A stretch of DNA of 64,000 bases from Mycobacterium colombiense (GCF_001672755.1 NZ_LZKI01000150.1:1-64000), one strand, 5' to 3'. Numbered from the stretch's first letter, positions 27,001-36,644 are shown. Notes: generated from the letters alone by a model not told the origin. A program made the numbers and translations.

Positions 27001-30000
27001 GCCTTTGGTCGACGCGCTGACCGTGCGCGGGCAGCAGTCTCGGATTCTGGCATTGCCCGCGACCGACGCGGACGAGGAACGGCTCGAGATCGTGTTACGC
27101 GCTGCGGCGGCAGAAGATGCGCAGTTGCGCATCGTGCATGCCGCGGCCCTCGATTCCGGCACCGCACCGTCGATGCGGTCGCTGCTGCGGATGCAACACC
27201 GGGTACTGGCCGGAACGCGGCGACTCTTTCGTGCCGCGGCCGCCGCCGAACTGCGCCAACCCATTTGGATGGTCACCCGTGGCGCTCAGCGTGTCGCCGA
27301 CGCCGACACCGTATTCCCGGATCAGAGTTGCCTATGGGGATTCGGTCGCGCCGCCTCGCTGGAGCATCCGCAATTGTGGGGCGGGCTGGCGGATCTCGCT
27401 GACGGCAGTGCCGACGAATGGTCGCGGTTGATCAAGGCGGCGACGACATCGCGCGACTCGGCGGTCAGAGAAGACCAGATCGCGCTGCGCGGTCATGACG
27501 TCTATGTTCCCCGACTGGTCCGGCGAATCGGGCAGCCCGCCGCAGCACCGCTGACATTGCGTGGTGATGCAACGTATTTGGTGACCGGTGGGCTTGGCTC
27601 GATTGGACTGGAAATCGCCGGATACCTGGCAGCACATGGCGCCCGGCATCTGGTGCTGACCGGCCGACGCTCGCCCAGCGAGACCGCCCAACAGCGCATC
27701 GATGCCCTGCGCCAACAGCACGGATGCGAGGTTCGGGTTGTCGCCGCCGATGTGGCCGACGCCCACGACGTCGCGCGCCTGTTAGGCACGGTGCGGGCCG
27801 AACTGCCGCCGGTGGCAGGCATCGTCCATGCGGCCGGTGAGATCGGTACCACTCCCTTGCGCGCCCTGGACGACGCCGAGGTGGATCGGGTGTTCGCCGG
27901 GAAGGTCTGGGGGGCTTGGCATTTGAGCGAGGCGGCCGCTGAGCTGCAGCTGGACTTCTTCCTCAGCACTTCTTCGATCGCTTCGGTATGGGGCGGGCTC
28001 GGCCAGACTGCCTACGGCGCGGCTAACGCCTTCCTCGACGGGTTGGCCTGGCGGCTGCGCGAGCAGGGCGTGGCTGGGATCAGCGTCAACTTCGGTCCCT
28101 GGTCGGCGGGTATGGCCGACGAGGAGGCCCGGGCTCGACTGGCTGAACGCGGGGTCCGGACATTGTCACCTGCCGATGCGCTGGCGGGCATGGCCGATGT
28201 CATCGCGGCTTCTGCTGCGCAGGACGTTGCACAAGGGGTCGTGGCCCGGATCGACTGGGCCCGTTTCCTGCCGCTGTACCAGCAAGCCGGCAAGCGGTCA
28301 TTGCTGGCGGAGCTGGCGGCTGAGGTTCCCGATTTCGCCCCCGCACCAACGGCCTCCGGTAGGACGCAACTGGTTGAGCAGCTCACTACAGCTCCGGTGC
28401 AGCAGCGCAAGAAACTCGTCACGGATTATCTGCGTGACGCGGTGGCGGAGGTGACCCGAGTCGATGCCGCGGAGATCCGCGGGGACGCCGGATTCTTCGA
28501 TCTCGGCATGGATTCGCTGATGGCTGTCGAGCTGCGGCGCCGCATGGAGCAAGGGGTGGGCAAGGAGTTGCCGGCGACCCTGGCGATGGACTACCCACGC
28601 CTGTCCGACGTGGCGGATTACCTGCTGGGCGACGTGCTCGGGCTCAGCCAGCAGGCGTCCGCCGATGCGCGGCCGCAGCCGGCCTCGGTAGTGACGACGC
28701 GCACGGATGAGCCGATCGCGATCGTCGCAGTGGCGTGCCGCTTCCCCGGCGCACCCGATCCCGAAGCTTTCTGGGAAGTGTTGTCCGGTGGCGTCGATGC
28801 GATCCGGGAAGTCCCGGATGACCGATACGACATCGACGAGTTCTACGATCCGGATCCGGACACCCCGGGCAAGGTCTACAGCCGCTTCGGTGGATTCCTC
28901 GACGGAATAGACGGTTTCGATCCGGAGTTCTTCGGTATCTCCCCGCGCGAGGCTGTCTGGATCGATCCGCAGCAACGGCTGATGCTGGAAACTGCGTGGG
29001 AGGGCCTGGAACGTGCCGGGTATTCGCCGGGGGATCTGCGCGGCAGCCGAAGCGGAATCTTCGTGGGGGTCGGCTCCAACGAGTATTCGCATCTACTGTC
29101 CGCCGACTCGGTCGAGAAGATCGAGCCCCACTTCATCACGGGCAATGCGCTCAATGCGATTTCGGGCCGGGTTGCCTTCGCGCTCGGGCTGGAAGGGCCG
29201 GCGGTGGCGGTCGACACCGCGTGCAGTTCGTCGTTGGTGGCCGTCCATCAGGCCTGCCAGGCATTGCACTCCGGTGACTGCGATCTGGCGTTGGCCGGTG
29301 GCGTGAACGTTCTGCTGAGTCCGGTGTCCACCATCGCCGCGTCGCGCGCCAGGATGTTGTCCCCCGTCGGGCGATGCAAGACCTTCGACGCCTCCGCGGA
29401 CGGCTATGTGCGCAGCGAAGGCTGCGGGATCCTGGTGCTGAAAAGGATGAGCGATGCGGTGCGTGACGGCGACCGGGTTTGCGCGGTCATTCCGGGCAGC
29501 GCGATCAATCAAGACGGCGCTTCCAGTGGCTTGACGGTGCCCAACGGTGGTGCGCAGCAACGACTTATCGCCGCGGCGCTGACTCGTGCCGGTCTCGCCG
29601 GCGGGGATGTCGACTACCTCGAGGCGCACGGGACGGGCACCGCGCTGGGTGATCCGATCGAGGTGCAGGCCGCCGGGGCCGCCTATGGGGCCACTCGTGA
29701 CGTGGACCGGCCGTTGCTGATCGGTTCGGTGAAGACCAACATCGGCCACCTCGAGTCGGCGTCGGGCATCGCCGGTCTGATCAAAGTCGTGTTGTCGCTG
29801 CAGCACGAAGTGTTGCCGCAGAGCCTGCACTTCGAGACGCCATCGCCACATATCCCGTGGGACTCGTTGCCGGTGCGTGTCGTGGACAAAGCGATCCCGT
29901 GGCAGGCCAACGGCAGAACGCGACGTGCCGGCATAAGTTCCTTCGGGTTCACCGGAACGAATGCACACGTGCTGATCGAGGAGCCGCCTCCGTCGTCGAT

Positions 30001-33000
30001 GACCGGCGACGAATACTCCACAGGCGACCTCGCGGAGGCATCGGAGACGAACGCTCATGGTGAGCCGGCCGACGTGTTGCCGCTGTCCGCGCGGTCACCG
30101 CAGGCCCTGGTGGAACTGGCGCGGCGCTACGAGGAATGGTTGAACACCCACCCGAAGGCCGACATCGCCGATGTGTGCTTCACGGCCGGGGCGGGGCGTT
30201 CGCATTTCGAACATCGGGCCGCGGTGGTCGTGGACTCGGTTCAGAGCGCACGCGAGGCGCTGGCCGACTTGGCAGAGAACCGGATGCGGCCGGGAGTGGT
30301 GCGCGGCGAGTGCACGGACCCGCCGACGACGGCATGGTTGTTCACCGGGCAGGGCAGCCAGTACCCCGGCATGGCGCGCGAATTGTTCGAGGCCGAACCG
30401 GTTTTCGCGGATACAGTGACACGCTGCGCGGACGCGGTCAGCGCGATGCTGGCGCGTCCATTGTTGGAGGTGCTCTTCGCGACCGACCGGGAAACCGGAG
30501 GCGAAGCCGGAAAAACGCTGCGACACACCTCTTTTGCGCAGCCAGCGCTGTTCGCCGTCGAGATGGGCCTGGCCCGGCTGTGGCAGTCGCGTGGCGTCGA
30601 GCCCGATGTGGTGCTGGGACACAGCGTGGGCCAGTACGCGGCGGCTTGTGTGGCCGGGGTCTTCAGCCTCGAGGACGGGGCACGGCTGATGGCCGAGCGG
30701 GGCCGGCTGTTCGGCAGCCTGCCCGACGGCGGGCGAATGGTGGCGGTGTTCGCCGACGCCAAATACGTCGAGGAGATCGCCGGCGACTTCCCCCGGGTGT
30801 CGGTCGCCGCCTACAACGGCCCCAACACGGTGCTGTCGGGTCCCGGCGCGGATCTGGAACAGATCGTCGCCCGCGGCGGCGGTGACGGGATCCGCTGCAG
30901 CTGGCTGGAAACCAGCCACGCCTTCCACTCGGAACTGCTGGAGCCGGTGCTCGGCGAATTCGAATCGTTCGCAGCGCGTTTGGATTTCGCTGTGCCGACG
31001 CTGCCGCTGGTCTGCAACCGCACTGGCGCCGTGCTCACCACCGAAACCCCACTGGACGCCCAATATTGGCGCCGGCATTCCCGCCAGCCGGTGCAATTCG
31101 CCGAAAGCGTACGGACCGCGGCGGCGCTGGGGTGCTCGGTGTTGATGGAGATCGGTCCGCAACCGGTGCTGACCGGGGCCGCGGTGCAGGTCTGGCCGGA
31201 ACATCTCACCGCGCCGCGCGCGATCGTCTCCCTGCGCAAGGGCGTCAGCGATCGGCGGCAGATCGCCGAGGCGCTGGCCGCGGCGTACGTCAGCGGTCAT
31301 CGGCCCGACTTCGCTGCGTCGCAGCGTCGGCCTCGCCGCAGGCTCGAACTTCCCACCTATCCGTTCCAGCACCGGCGTTTCTGGCCCAAGGCCTCCGGCA
31401 TCGTCGGCATCGATGGTCAGGGCGCTGCGGCATCCGGGCTTCTGGGCAGTGCAAAAGAGCTCGCCTCCGGCGACTGCGTCTACACCAGCCGGTTGTCGGT
31501 CAAGTCGCAGCCGTGGCTCGCCGATCACGTCATCTACGGCACCGTCGTCGTTCCGGGGGCAACGTACGCGGCGATGGCCCTGGCCGCCGTCGGGCCGCCG
31601 GGGCGCGTGCAAAACGTCTACTTCTATGAGCCGATCATCCTGCCCGAGAAGGCTTCTCGCGAAGTGCAGCTGAGCCTGCATCCGCTGGAGGAGGGCGAGG
31701 GCTGGAGCTTCCGGGTGGACAGCCGTCCCTACGGCGTCCCTGATGCCGAGTGGTCGTTGAACGCCGACGGCACCATCGTCGCCGGTGTCGAAGACGAGCC
31801 TGCCACTGATCCGGCGGACTCCATCGACGCGGCGATCGAGCGGCTGGACCGCAGTCGTCCCCAGCTGCTGTTCGAGAGCTTCGCCGAAAGCGAGCTGGAA
31901 TGGGGGACTACCTGGTCGACGTCGCTCAAATCGCTGTGGTTCGGCGAGGGTGAGGCGATCGGCGATGTCACCGTCGGCGAGGAACTCGCCGAGCACCTCG
32001 GAACCGAGCCGATGCATCCAGTGCTGCTCGATCTGTGCACCGGCGTCGTCTTCCCGGCGTTCCCGGCCCTGCTCGCGGCCGAACAGGGGATCAACGATCT
32101 CTTGCTTCCGTTGCGGTACGGGCAGGTCTCACTCCGGGAGAAGATGCCACGACGGTTCTATTGCCGCGGGAAATGGCGTGCCAGCGCCCTCGACAGCGAA
32201 ACCCAGGTCTTCGACATCGATTTCGTCGATCGGGATGGTCGCCACCTCGGTGGGATCCGCGAGTTCACGGTCAAGCGCGCACCCCGGGAGGCGCTGTTGC
32301 GTGGACTCGGCGGCGACGCCACCCGGCTGCTGTACACCCTCGGCTGGCACGAGGTGCCGCCGCAACCGTCGAGCGGTGACGCCGAGGGCGCCGGAAACGC
32401 GAACGGCACCTGGCTGGTTGCCGGGTGGGACGAACTGGCGGCCGATTTGCCCGGCTGCGTCTCCTTTGACCGGAATACGGATCCGGAGTCGTTGGGGCAG
32501 CTGTTGGCACAGGCTCGAGAGCGCGACGTGCCGTTCGCCGGCATCGTATGGCGCGCCTCCGGGCCGAGTGCAGAAGAATCGAGCGCTGATTCCGCGCGGC
32601 GACTGGAAACCGAGATCGCCCATCTGCTCAGCGCGGTGCACACCTTGCAGACCGATGAGTCCGCCAAACTCTCCGACGGGCTGTGGATCGTCACCGAACG
32701 GGCCGTGGCGACCGAATCCGGCGAGGCCGTCGATCCGGTGCAGGCGGCGCTGTGGGGCCTCGGGCGCACCATCATCAACGAGGAACCGGCCCTGCGTTGC
32801 AGGCTCGTCGATTGCGACGGCTCGCAACAGGCCGTGCACTCGCTGGCCGGCCTTCTCAGGGCGACGCTCGACGAACCCGAACTCGCACTGCGGCAAGGAA
32901 AGTTGTTGGCGTCCCGGTTACTGCCGTGGGCGCGCAGCGGTCATCTCGCGGTACCGCGTGGGACCGATTACGTGCTGGCGCCCACCGAACGAGGCGCGAT

Positions 33001-35092
33001 CGACAACCTGCGTCTGATCGAGAAGGAAGCGCCGCCACCTGCCGAGGGCTGCGTGCAGGTCCGGGTTGAGGCCGGTGGTTTGAACTTCCGGGAGGTGCTC
33101 AATGTGCTCGGCCTCTACCCGGGCGATCCCGGCCCGCTCGGCGGCGACTTCGCCGGCACCGTCACACAGTTGGGTGATGGTGTCACCGGGCTCGAGGTCG
33201 GGGAACGCGTTTATGGCTTCATGCAGGGTGCGTTCGCCAGCCGGTTCAATGTGCCGGTCCAGTTGCTGGCGCCGATACCCGACGGGGTGAGCGCCGTTGC
33301 GGCGGCCACCATTCCCGCCGCGGCGCTGACGGCCCGGCTCGCGTTCGACTGGGCGGAGCTGAAGCCCGGTGACCGGGTGCTCATCCATGCGGCGAGCGGT
33401 GGTGTCGGTTTGGCCGCCATCCAGCTGGCCCAACAACACGGTGCGATCGTCTTCGCCACGGCCAGCACCTACAAACGTGACACGCTGCGCAAGCTGGGTG
33501 TGGAGTATGTCTACGACTCGCGCACAACGGAGTTCGCCGACCAGATCCTCGCCGACACCGGCGGTGCCGGCGTCGACGTGGTGCTCAACAGCCTGACCAA
33601 TGAGGGGTTCATCGAGGCGACCGTACGGGCTACCGCCGAAAACGGCCGATTCGTCGAGATCGCCAAGCGAGACATCTGGACGCGCGAGCAGATGACGGCG
33701 GCCCGTCCCGATATCGCCTACGAGATCGTCGCGCTGGACTGGGCCTGCGTGCAACAACCCGAGCACATTCGTCGGCTGCTCACCGAGGTTTCGGACGGGT
33801 TGGCCACGGGCGAGTGGACGCCGCTACCCGCCGAGATCTACCCGCTGTCCGAGGCGAAGACGGCGTTTCGCCGCATGCAGCAAGCACGTCATATCGGCAA
33901 GATCGTGCTGCAGATGCCGAGCCCACTGCAGCCGCGTGGCGATCGGAGCTATCTCATCACCGGCGGACTCGGTGCAATCGGCCTGCACATGGCGGCCTAT
34001 CTGGCCCAGCTCGGGGCGGGCGACATCGTGCTGACCAGCCGGCGTGCGCCCGACGCGGACGCGCAACGGTCAATCGACGACATCATCGAGCGCTACCGGT
34101 GCCGCATCCACACCTTCGCGGCCGATGTCGGTGACGAGGCGCAAGTCGACAAGCTGCTGGCGCGGATCCGCGCGGGGTTGCCTCCGCTCGCGGGAGTGGC
34201 GCATCTGGCGGGCGTGCTCGACGACGCGCTGCTGTCACAGCAAAGCCCGGAGCGCTTCCGGACGACATTGGCTCCCAAGGCGTTTGGTGCGTGCCATTTG
34301 GACCGGTTGACTAAGGACGACGATCTCGACTTCTTCATCGTGTCCTCCTCGGTGTCCAGCCTGCTGGGTTCCCCCGGCCAGGCCAACTACTCGACGGCCA
34401 ATGCGTTGCTCGACGGGCTGGTTGCGCAACGAGCGGCGCGTGGCTTGACGGCAACCGGGGTCAACTTCGGTCCCTGGGGCCAGGGGGGTATGGCATCCTC
34501 GGAGGCCGCGCGCGCGAATATCGGTGCGCAAGGGCTGATCCCGCTGGAACCGACGGCCGCCCTCAACGCACTCGCTGAGGTTGTCGCCAACGGAACCGGA
34601 CAGGCAACCATCATCAAGGCCAACTGGCAACGTGCCGCGAAGCTGCTGGGCGCCTCTCGGCCACCGATTCTCGATCTCGTCTTGCCGAGCGCCGTCGGCG
34701 AGGCGACCGGCGATAGCGAGTTGCTCCGCCAACTGCAGGAGATACCGGTGGCGCAGCGCGCCAGTTTCATCACCGAATTCCTGCAGCGCGAGGTGCAGGG
34801 ATTCCTGCGGCTCGCGCAACCACCCGCCGCGACCAGTCGATTCTTGGACCTGGGCACGGATTCCCTGATGGCCGTCGAACTGCGCAACCGGTTGCATAGT
34901 CAATTCGGCGGCGCGTTCACGATCAACGCGACCGCGGTGTTCGACTATCCGACGATCGGCGGCCTCGCCGAGTATCTCGCGGGTCAGCTGCCCGACGCGG
35001 AATCGGAGTCGGGCTCGCAGTCCGACGAGGCGGAATCTGTTGCGGCGCCGGAGTCGAACCCGGGACCTGTCGCGGCGACCGGATCGAGTTGA
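24011..35092 (+). CDS. pks: Bimodular type I polyketide synthase for phleic acids (TPP Pks)
   Basis: 3693 aa from ATG 24011 (AGAGAGGA 7 bases upstream); a GTG 48 bases earlier lacks support. Module 1: KS (Cys184 in DTACSSS, His319, His359), AT (Ser642 in GHSVGQ, malonyl motif HAFH at 740), KR (GGLGSIG near 1191), ACP (Ser1502 in GMDSL). No DH or ER is visible between AT and KR. Module 2: KS (Cys1738), AT (Ser2205, HAFH 2303), DH (His2506 in HVIYGTVVVP, Asp2674), ER (HAASGGVG near 3129), KR (GGLGAIG near 3317), ACP (Ser3618 in GTDSL). There is no loading module and no thioesterase, so a starter from the FAAL and release through an acyltransferase are expected. Both ATs select malonate, giving unbranched chains. 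Alternating use of a partly and a fully reducing module fits phleic acid, whose repeat is CH=CH-CH2-CH2. The end carries a low-complexity Glu/Ser tail. Confidence 0.93.
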   Translation: MSTAEGLIEPASGFAIVGYAARFPGASDTDEFWQLLRDGRDAISEVPQDRWDADEFFDPDPDAPGKVVTRRAGFVDDVTGFDAPFFGVSAREVRLMDPQHRILLETAWRAVEHSGTAPTALANTNTGVFVGMSTHDYLGMASDELTYAEIEAYMAIGTSSAAAAGRISYRLGLQGPAVAVDTACSSSLVAIHQACQALRLGECDLALAGGANVLLTPATMITFSHAHMLAPDGRCKTFDAAADGYVRGEGCGVIVVKRLDDAIRDGDRIRAVIRGSAINQDGASGGLTVPNGIAQQRVIAEALQRAGIAPGDVGYLEAHGTGTSLGDPIEAQAAGAVLGAGREASRPLLIGSVKTNIGHLEAAAGIAGVIKVILSLENGLLPQHLHFRNPSPHIPWDRLPVQVVEEATAWERNGRPRIAGVSSFGFAGTNAHVILEEAPEEVVQVAASPISADRAEDRRFSILPLSARTPAALVQIADRYRSWLSANPEATLADLRFTTGVGRAHLEHRAALVVNSRESASELLGALADDRPAPGLIRGVSDDTPKTAWLFTGQGSQYAGMARELFDTEPVFAETLTRCAAVVADVLEKPLLEAIFDVDSPGSDEALRQTAFAQPALFAVEMGLARLWQSWGFEPDVVLGHSVGQYSAACVAGVFSLEDGALLMAERGRLFGSLPAGGRMVAVFTAVERVEALTDEFPSLAIAAYNGANTVLSGPAQDLEQAVARLTADGVRCDWLDTSHAFHSSLLDPILDEFESYVNRFDFSSPQRILVCNRTGAALGRSVKLDGSYWRRHARQPVEFAKSVRTLADLNCKVLLEVGPQPVLTAAALRAWPDPATAPRAIASMRRNTADHRQITEALADAYVLGHLPKFAAVRQEPARKLDLPTYPFQHRQYWFRDKRVRPTARQTTVSRTDAVRLLEEDRIAELAALLDGASGDQNTLDVLTKLAAQHNQQRKGQSISDDRYEIRWEKSTASLSDAEAGEGSIWLVVGDDDVVQPLVDALTVRGQQSRILALPATDADEERLEIVLRAAAAEDAQLRIVHAAALDSGTAPSMRSLLRMQHRVLAGTRRLFRAAAAAELRQPIWMVTRGAQRVADADTVFPDQSCLWGFGRAASLEHPQLWGGLADLADGSADEWSRLIKAATTSRDSAVREDQIALRGHDVYVPRLVRRIGQPAAAPLTLRGDATYLVTGGLGSIGLEIAGYLAAHGARHLVLTGRRSPSETAQQRIDALRQQHGCEVRVVAADVADAHDVARLLGTVRAELPPVAGIVHAAGEIGTTPLRALDDAEVDRVFAGKVWGAWHLSEAAAELQLDFFLSTSSIASVWGGLGQTAYGAANAFLDGLAWRLREQGVAGISVNFGPWSAGMADEEARARLAERGVRTLSPADALAGMADVIAASAAQDVAQGVVARIDWARFLPLYQQAGKRSLLAELAAEVPDFAPAPTASGRTQLVEQLTTAPVQQRKKLVTDYLRDAVAEVTRVDAAEIRGDAGFFDLGMDSLMAVELRRRMEQGVGKELPATLAMDYPRLSDVADYLLGDVLGLSQQASADARPQPASVVTTRTDEPIAIVAVACRFPGAPDPEAFWEVLSGGVDAIREVPDDRYDIDEFYDPDPDTPGKVYSRFGGFLDGIDGFDPEFFGISPREAVWIDPQQRLMLETAWEGLERAGYSPGDLRGSRSGIFVGVGSNEYSHLLSADSVEKIEPHFITGNALNAISGRVAFALGLEGPAVAVDTACSSSLVAVHQACQALHSGDCDLALAGGVNVLLSPVSTIAASRARMLSPVGRCKTFDASADGYVRSEGCGILVLKRMSDAVRDGDRVCAVIPGSAINQDGASSGLTVPNGGAQQRLIAAALTRAGLAGGDVDYLEAHGTGTALGDPIEVQAAGAAYGATRDVDRPLLIGSVKTNIGHLESASGIAGLIKVVLSLQHEVLPQSLHFETPSPHIPWDSLPVRVVDKAIPWQANGRTRRAGISSFGFTGTNAHVLIEEPPPSSMTGDEYSTGDLAEASETNAHGEPADVLPLSARSPQALVELARRYEEWLNTHPKADIADVCFTAGAGRSHFEHRAAVVVDSVQSAREALADLAENRMRPGVVRGECTDPPTTAWLFTGQGSQYPGMARELFEAEPVFADTVTRCADAVSAMLARPLLEVLFATDRETGGEAGKTLRHTSFAQPALFAVEMGLARLWQSRGVEPDVVLGHSVGQYAAACVAGVFSLEDGARLMAERGRLFGSLPDGGRMVAVFADAKYVEEIAGDFPRVSVAAYNGPNTVLSGPGADLEQIVARGGGDGIRCSWLETSHAFHSELLEPVLGEFESFAARLDFAVPTLPLVCNRTGAVLTTETPLDAQYWRRHSRQPVQFAESVRTAAALGCSVLMEIGPQPVLTGAAVQVWPEHLTAPRAIVSLRKGVSDRRQIAEALAAAYVSGHRPDFAASQRRPRRRLELPTYPFQHRRFWPKASGIVGIDGQGAAASGLLGSAKELASGDCVYTSRLSVKSQPWLADHVIYGTVVVPGATYAAMALAAVGPPGRVQNVYFYEPIILPEKASREVQLSLHPLEEGEGWSFRVDSRPYGVPDAEWSLNADGTIVAGVEDEPATDPADSIDAAIERLDRSRPQLLFESFAESELEWGTTWSTSLKSLWFGEGEAIGDVTVGEELAEHLGTEPMHPVLLDLCTGVVFPAFPALLAAEQGINDLLLPLRYGQVSLREKMPRRFYCRGKWRASALDSETQVFDIDFVDRDGRHLGGIREFTVKRAPREALLRGLGGDATRLLYTLGWHEVPPQPSSGDAEGAGNANGTWLVAGWDELAADLPGCVSFDRNTDPESLGQLLAQARERDVPFAGIVWRASGPSAEESSADSARRLETEIAHLLSAVHTLQTDESAKLSDGLWIVTERAVATESGEAVDPVQAALWGLGRTIINEEPALRCRLVDCDGSQQAVHSLAGLLRATLDEPELALRQGKLLASRLLPWARSGHLAVPRGTDYVLAPTERGAIDNLRLIEKEAPPPAEGCVQVRVEAGGLNFREVLNVLGLYPGDPGPLGGDFAGTVTQLGDGVTGLEVGERVYGFMQGAFASRFNVPVQLLAPIPDGVSAVAAATIPAAALTARLAFDWAELKPGDRVLIHAASGGVGLAAIQLAQQHGAIVFATASTYKRDTLRKLGVEYVYDSRTTEFADQILADTGGAGVDVVLNSLTNEGFIEATVRATAENGRFVEIAKRDIWTREQMTAARPDIAYEIVALDWACVQQPEHIRRLLTEVSDGLATGEWTPLPAEIYPLSEAKTAFRRMQQARHIGKIVLQMPSPLQPRGDRSYLITGGLGAIGLHMAAYLAQLGAGDIVLTSRRAPDADAQRSIDDIIERYRCRIHTFAADVGDEAQVDKLLARIRAGLPPLAGVAHLAGVLDDALLSQQSPERFRTTLAPKAFGACHLDRLTKDDDLDFFIVSSSVSSLLGSPGQANYSTANALLDGLVAQRAARGLTATGVNFGPWGQGGMASSEAARANIGAQGLIPLEPTAALNALAEVVANGTGQATIIKANWQRAAKLLGASRPPILDLVLPSAVGEATGDSELLRQLQEIPVAQRASFITEFLQREVQGFLRLAQPPAATSRFLDLGTDSLMAVELRNRLHSQFGGAFTINATAVFDYPTIGGLAEYLAGQLPDAESESGSQSDEAESVAAPESNPGPVAATGSS

Positions 35093-35104
35093 TATTCTGC
35101 GGGT

Positions 35105-35527
35105 TCAGTCGGCGATGTCGAAGGCCGAGTTCACCTTCGTCGGCCGAACTCGCACTACCAGCTCACCAGAGACGGCATTACGCCGGCCGAACTCGTCGGC
35201 GCGATCTGCTCCCATGTAGCGCCCGCCGATCCGGGTAGCGATCTCGAGCAGGTCCTCTGCACCGTCCTGCGTCGTCGCAATGCCCTGCACCTGTACAAAC
35301 GAGTAGGGCGGGGTCGGATCGTCGACACAGATCACGACACGTGAATCCCGAGCCAGCGCACGGCCTTTCGCGGTGTCGCGTCCGGTGTTGAACACCAGCT
35401 CACCGTTGTCGACCACAAACCACACCGGGGCCACCAGCGGCCGGCCATCGGCAGCCACGTATCCCAGCATCCCGGTACGGGTGCCGGCCGACAGGAACTC
35501 GACGACCCTGTCAGACAGGCCGGCCAT
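35105..35527 (-). CDS. PPOX-class oxidoreductase, Rv1155/F420-type
   Basis: 140 aa split-barrel flavin or F420-binding protein. Features: TRTGMLGYVAADGRPLVAPV at the N-terminus, FNTGRDTAKGRALARDSRV, and a C-terminal VRVRPTKVNSAFD. Relatives such as Rv1155 bind F420 and related cofactors; the substrate is unknown. ATG 35527 lies 3 bases after the stop of the upstream acyl-CoA dehydrogenase gene, so it is the last gene of a three-gene minus operon. It ends 12 bases from the pks stop (convergent). Confidence 0.8.
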   Translation of the reverse strand: MAGLSDRVVEFLSAGTRTGMLGYVAADGRPLVAPVWFVVDNGELVFNTGRDTAKGRALARDSRVVICVDDPTPPYSFVQVQGIATTQDGAEDLLEIATRIGGRYMGADRADEFGRRNAVSGELVVRVRPTKVNSAFDIAD

Positions 35528-35530
35528 CGG

Positions 35531-36637
35531 CTATAGCCTGGCCAGGTCGTAGTCGCCGAGGTGGTCGATCAGGTTGTGCAGGTGCTCACCCGAGGTGCCC
35601 AGGGTGTTTTCGATCGCGGTGAGCCGGGCGGCGTAGTGGCTGACCGGATATTCCGCCGTCACGCCGATGCCGCCGTGCATCTGGACCGACTCCTGCGCGA
35701 TGTGCCGGCCCGAGCGGCCGATCTGCAGCTTGGCGCGCGAGGCGATCACCGGGTCGATGTTGCCGTCGGCGATCGACATGGCCGCGTACAACGTCATGCT
35801 GCGGGCCAGTTCCAGCGACACGTACATATCGGCGGCGCGCTGAGTGAGCGCCTGAAACTTGTTGAGTGTGACGCCGAACTGCTTGCGCGTCTTGAGGTAA
35901 TCGGTGGTCAGCCGCAGCGATTCCTCCATCGCCCCCAGCGCCTCGGCGCACAGCGCCGACTGGATGCGCACGACGGCGTCGCGGATGGCGCCAGAGGCGT
36001 CGACCGCCTCACCGAGGGGTTCCGCGGCGGCGGAGTCCAGGGCGATCTGGGCGCCGCGTTGTCCATCGAACGTCCGGTAGGGGTTCCTGGTCACCGCGGC
36101 CGCATCGACCAGGAACAGGCCGGTGCCGCCGTTCGGCAGCGCGGCGCTGACCACCAAGGTGTCTGCGCAGTCCCCGGCGAGCACCGGGTTCTTCCGGCCG
36201 CTCAGCGTCCACGAATCACCTTGCTGCTCAGCTTTGGTGCTCACTTCGGCGGACGGCTTGCGCTGGCCCGGCTCGAGGTGGGCGAACGCCAGTAGGCGCT
36301 GGCCGCCCGCGACCTCGTCGAGTAATTGCTTCTGTTCGTCGCTGCCCAGCTCGGCGATCAGCGCACCGGGCCCCAGCGCGGCGTGCAGCACCGGTTCGGG
36401 GGCCAGCCGGCGCCCGACCTCGTTGAGCACCACCATGATCTCGATCTGGCCGGACTCCTCCGGCTCGAAACCCAGACCGAGAATTCCGGTGTCGGCGAGC
36501 TGATTCCACACCTCCCGGCTCCAGCCGAGATCGGAGCCGATGATCTTGTTGCGGCTTTCCGGGTCATAGGTGCGCGACAACAAATCGCGGGTGGTGTCGC
36601 GGAGCAGGGCTTGCTCGTCGCTCAGTTGAAAGTCCAT
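35531..36637 (-). CDS. Acyl-CoA dehydrogenase family protein (small subunit type)
   Basis: 368 aa from ATG 36637 with GAGG upstream; the open frame extends further into the preceding gene. N-terminal helical domain, then an FAD/acyl-binding domain, with LKTRKQFGVTLNKFQALTQR and ESVQMHGGIGVTAEYP typical of the family. The segment that carries the base Glu in MCAD (IYEGTSQIQ) reads IENTLGTSG here, so that Glu is missing. Mycobacterial FadE pairs form alpha2beta2 enzymes with one active site per heterodimer, and this shorter member follows its partner by 7 bases. Substrate unknown; sterol side chain or branched acyl-CoA are options. Confidence 0.85.
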   Translation of the reverse strand: MDFQLSDEQALLRDTTRDLLSRTYDPESRNKIIGSDLGWSREVWNQLADTGILGLGFEPEESGQIEIMVVLNEVGRRLAPEPVLHAALGPGALIAELGSDEQKQLLDEVAGGQRLLAFAHLEPGQRKPSAEVSTKAEQQGDSWTLSGRKNPVLAGDCADTLVVSAALPNGGTGLFLVDAAAVTRNPYRTFDGQRGAQIALDSAAAEPLGEAVDASGAIRDAVVRIQSALCAEALGAMEESLRLTTDYLKTRKQFGVTLNKFQALTQRAADMYVSLELARSMTLYAAMSIADGNIDPVIASRAKLQIGRSGRHIAQESVQMHGGIGVTAEYPVSHYAARLTAIENTLGTSGEHLHNLIDHLGDYDLARL

Positions 36638-36644
36638 GGCTGCC

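Noticed and set aside
30095..32017. Minus-strand ORF of 640 codons inside pks
   Set aside because: Antisense shadow of conserved AT and DH domains; no motif of its own.
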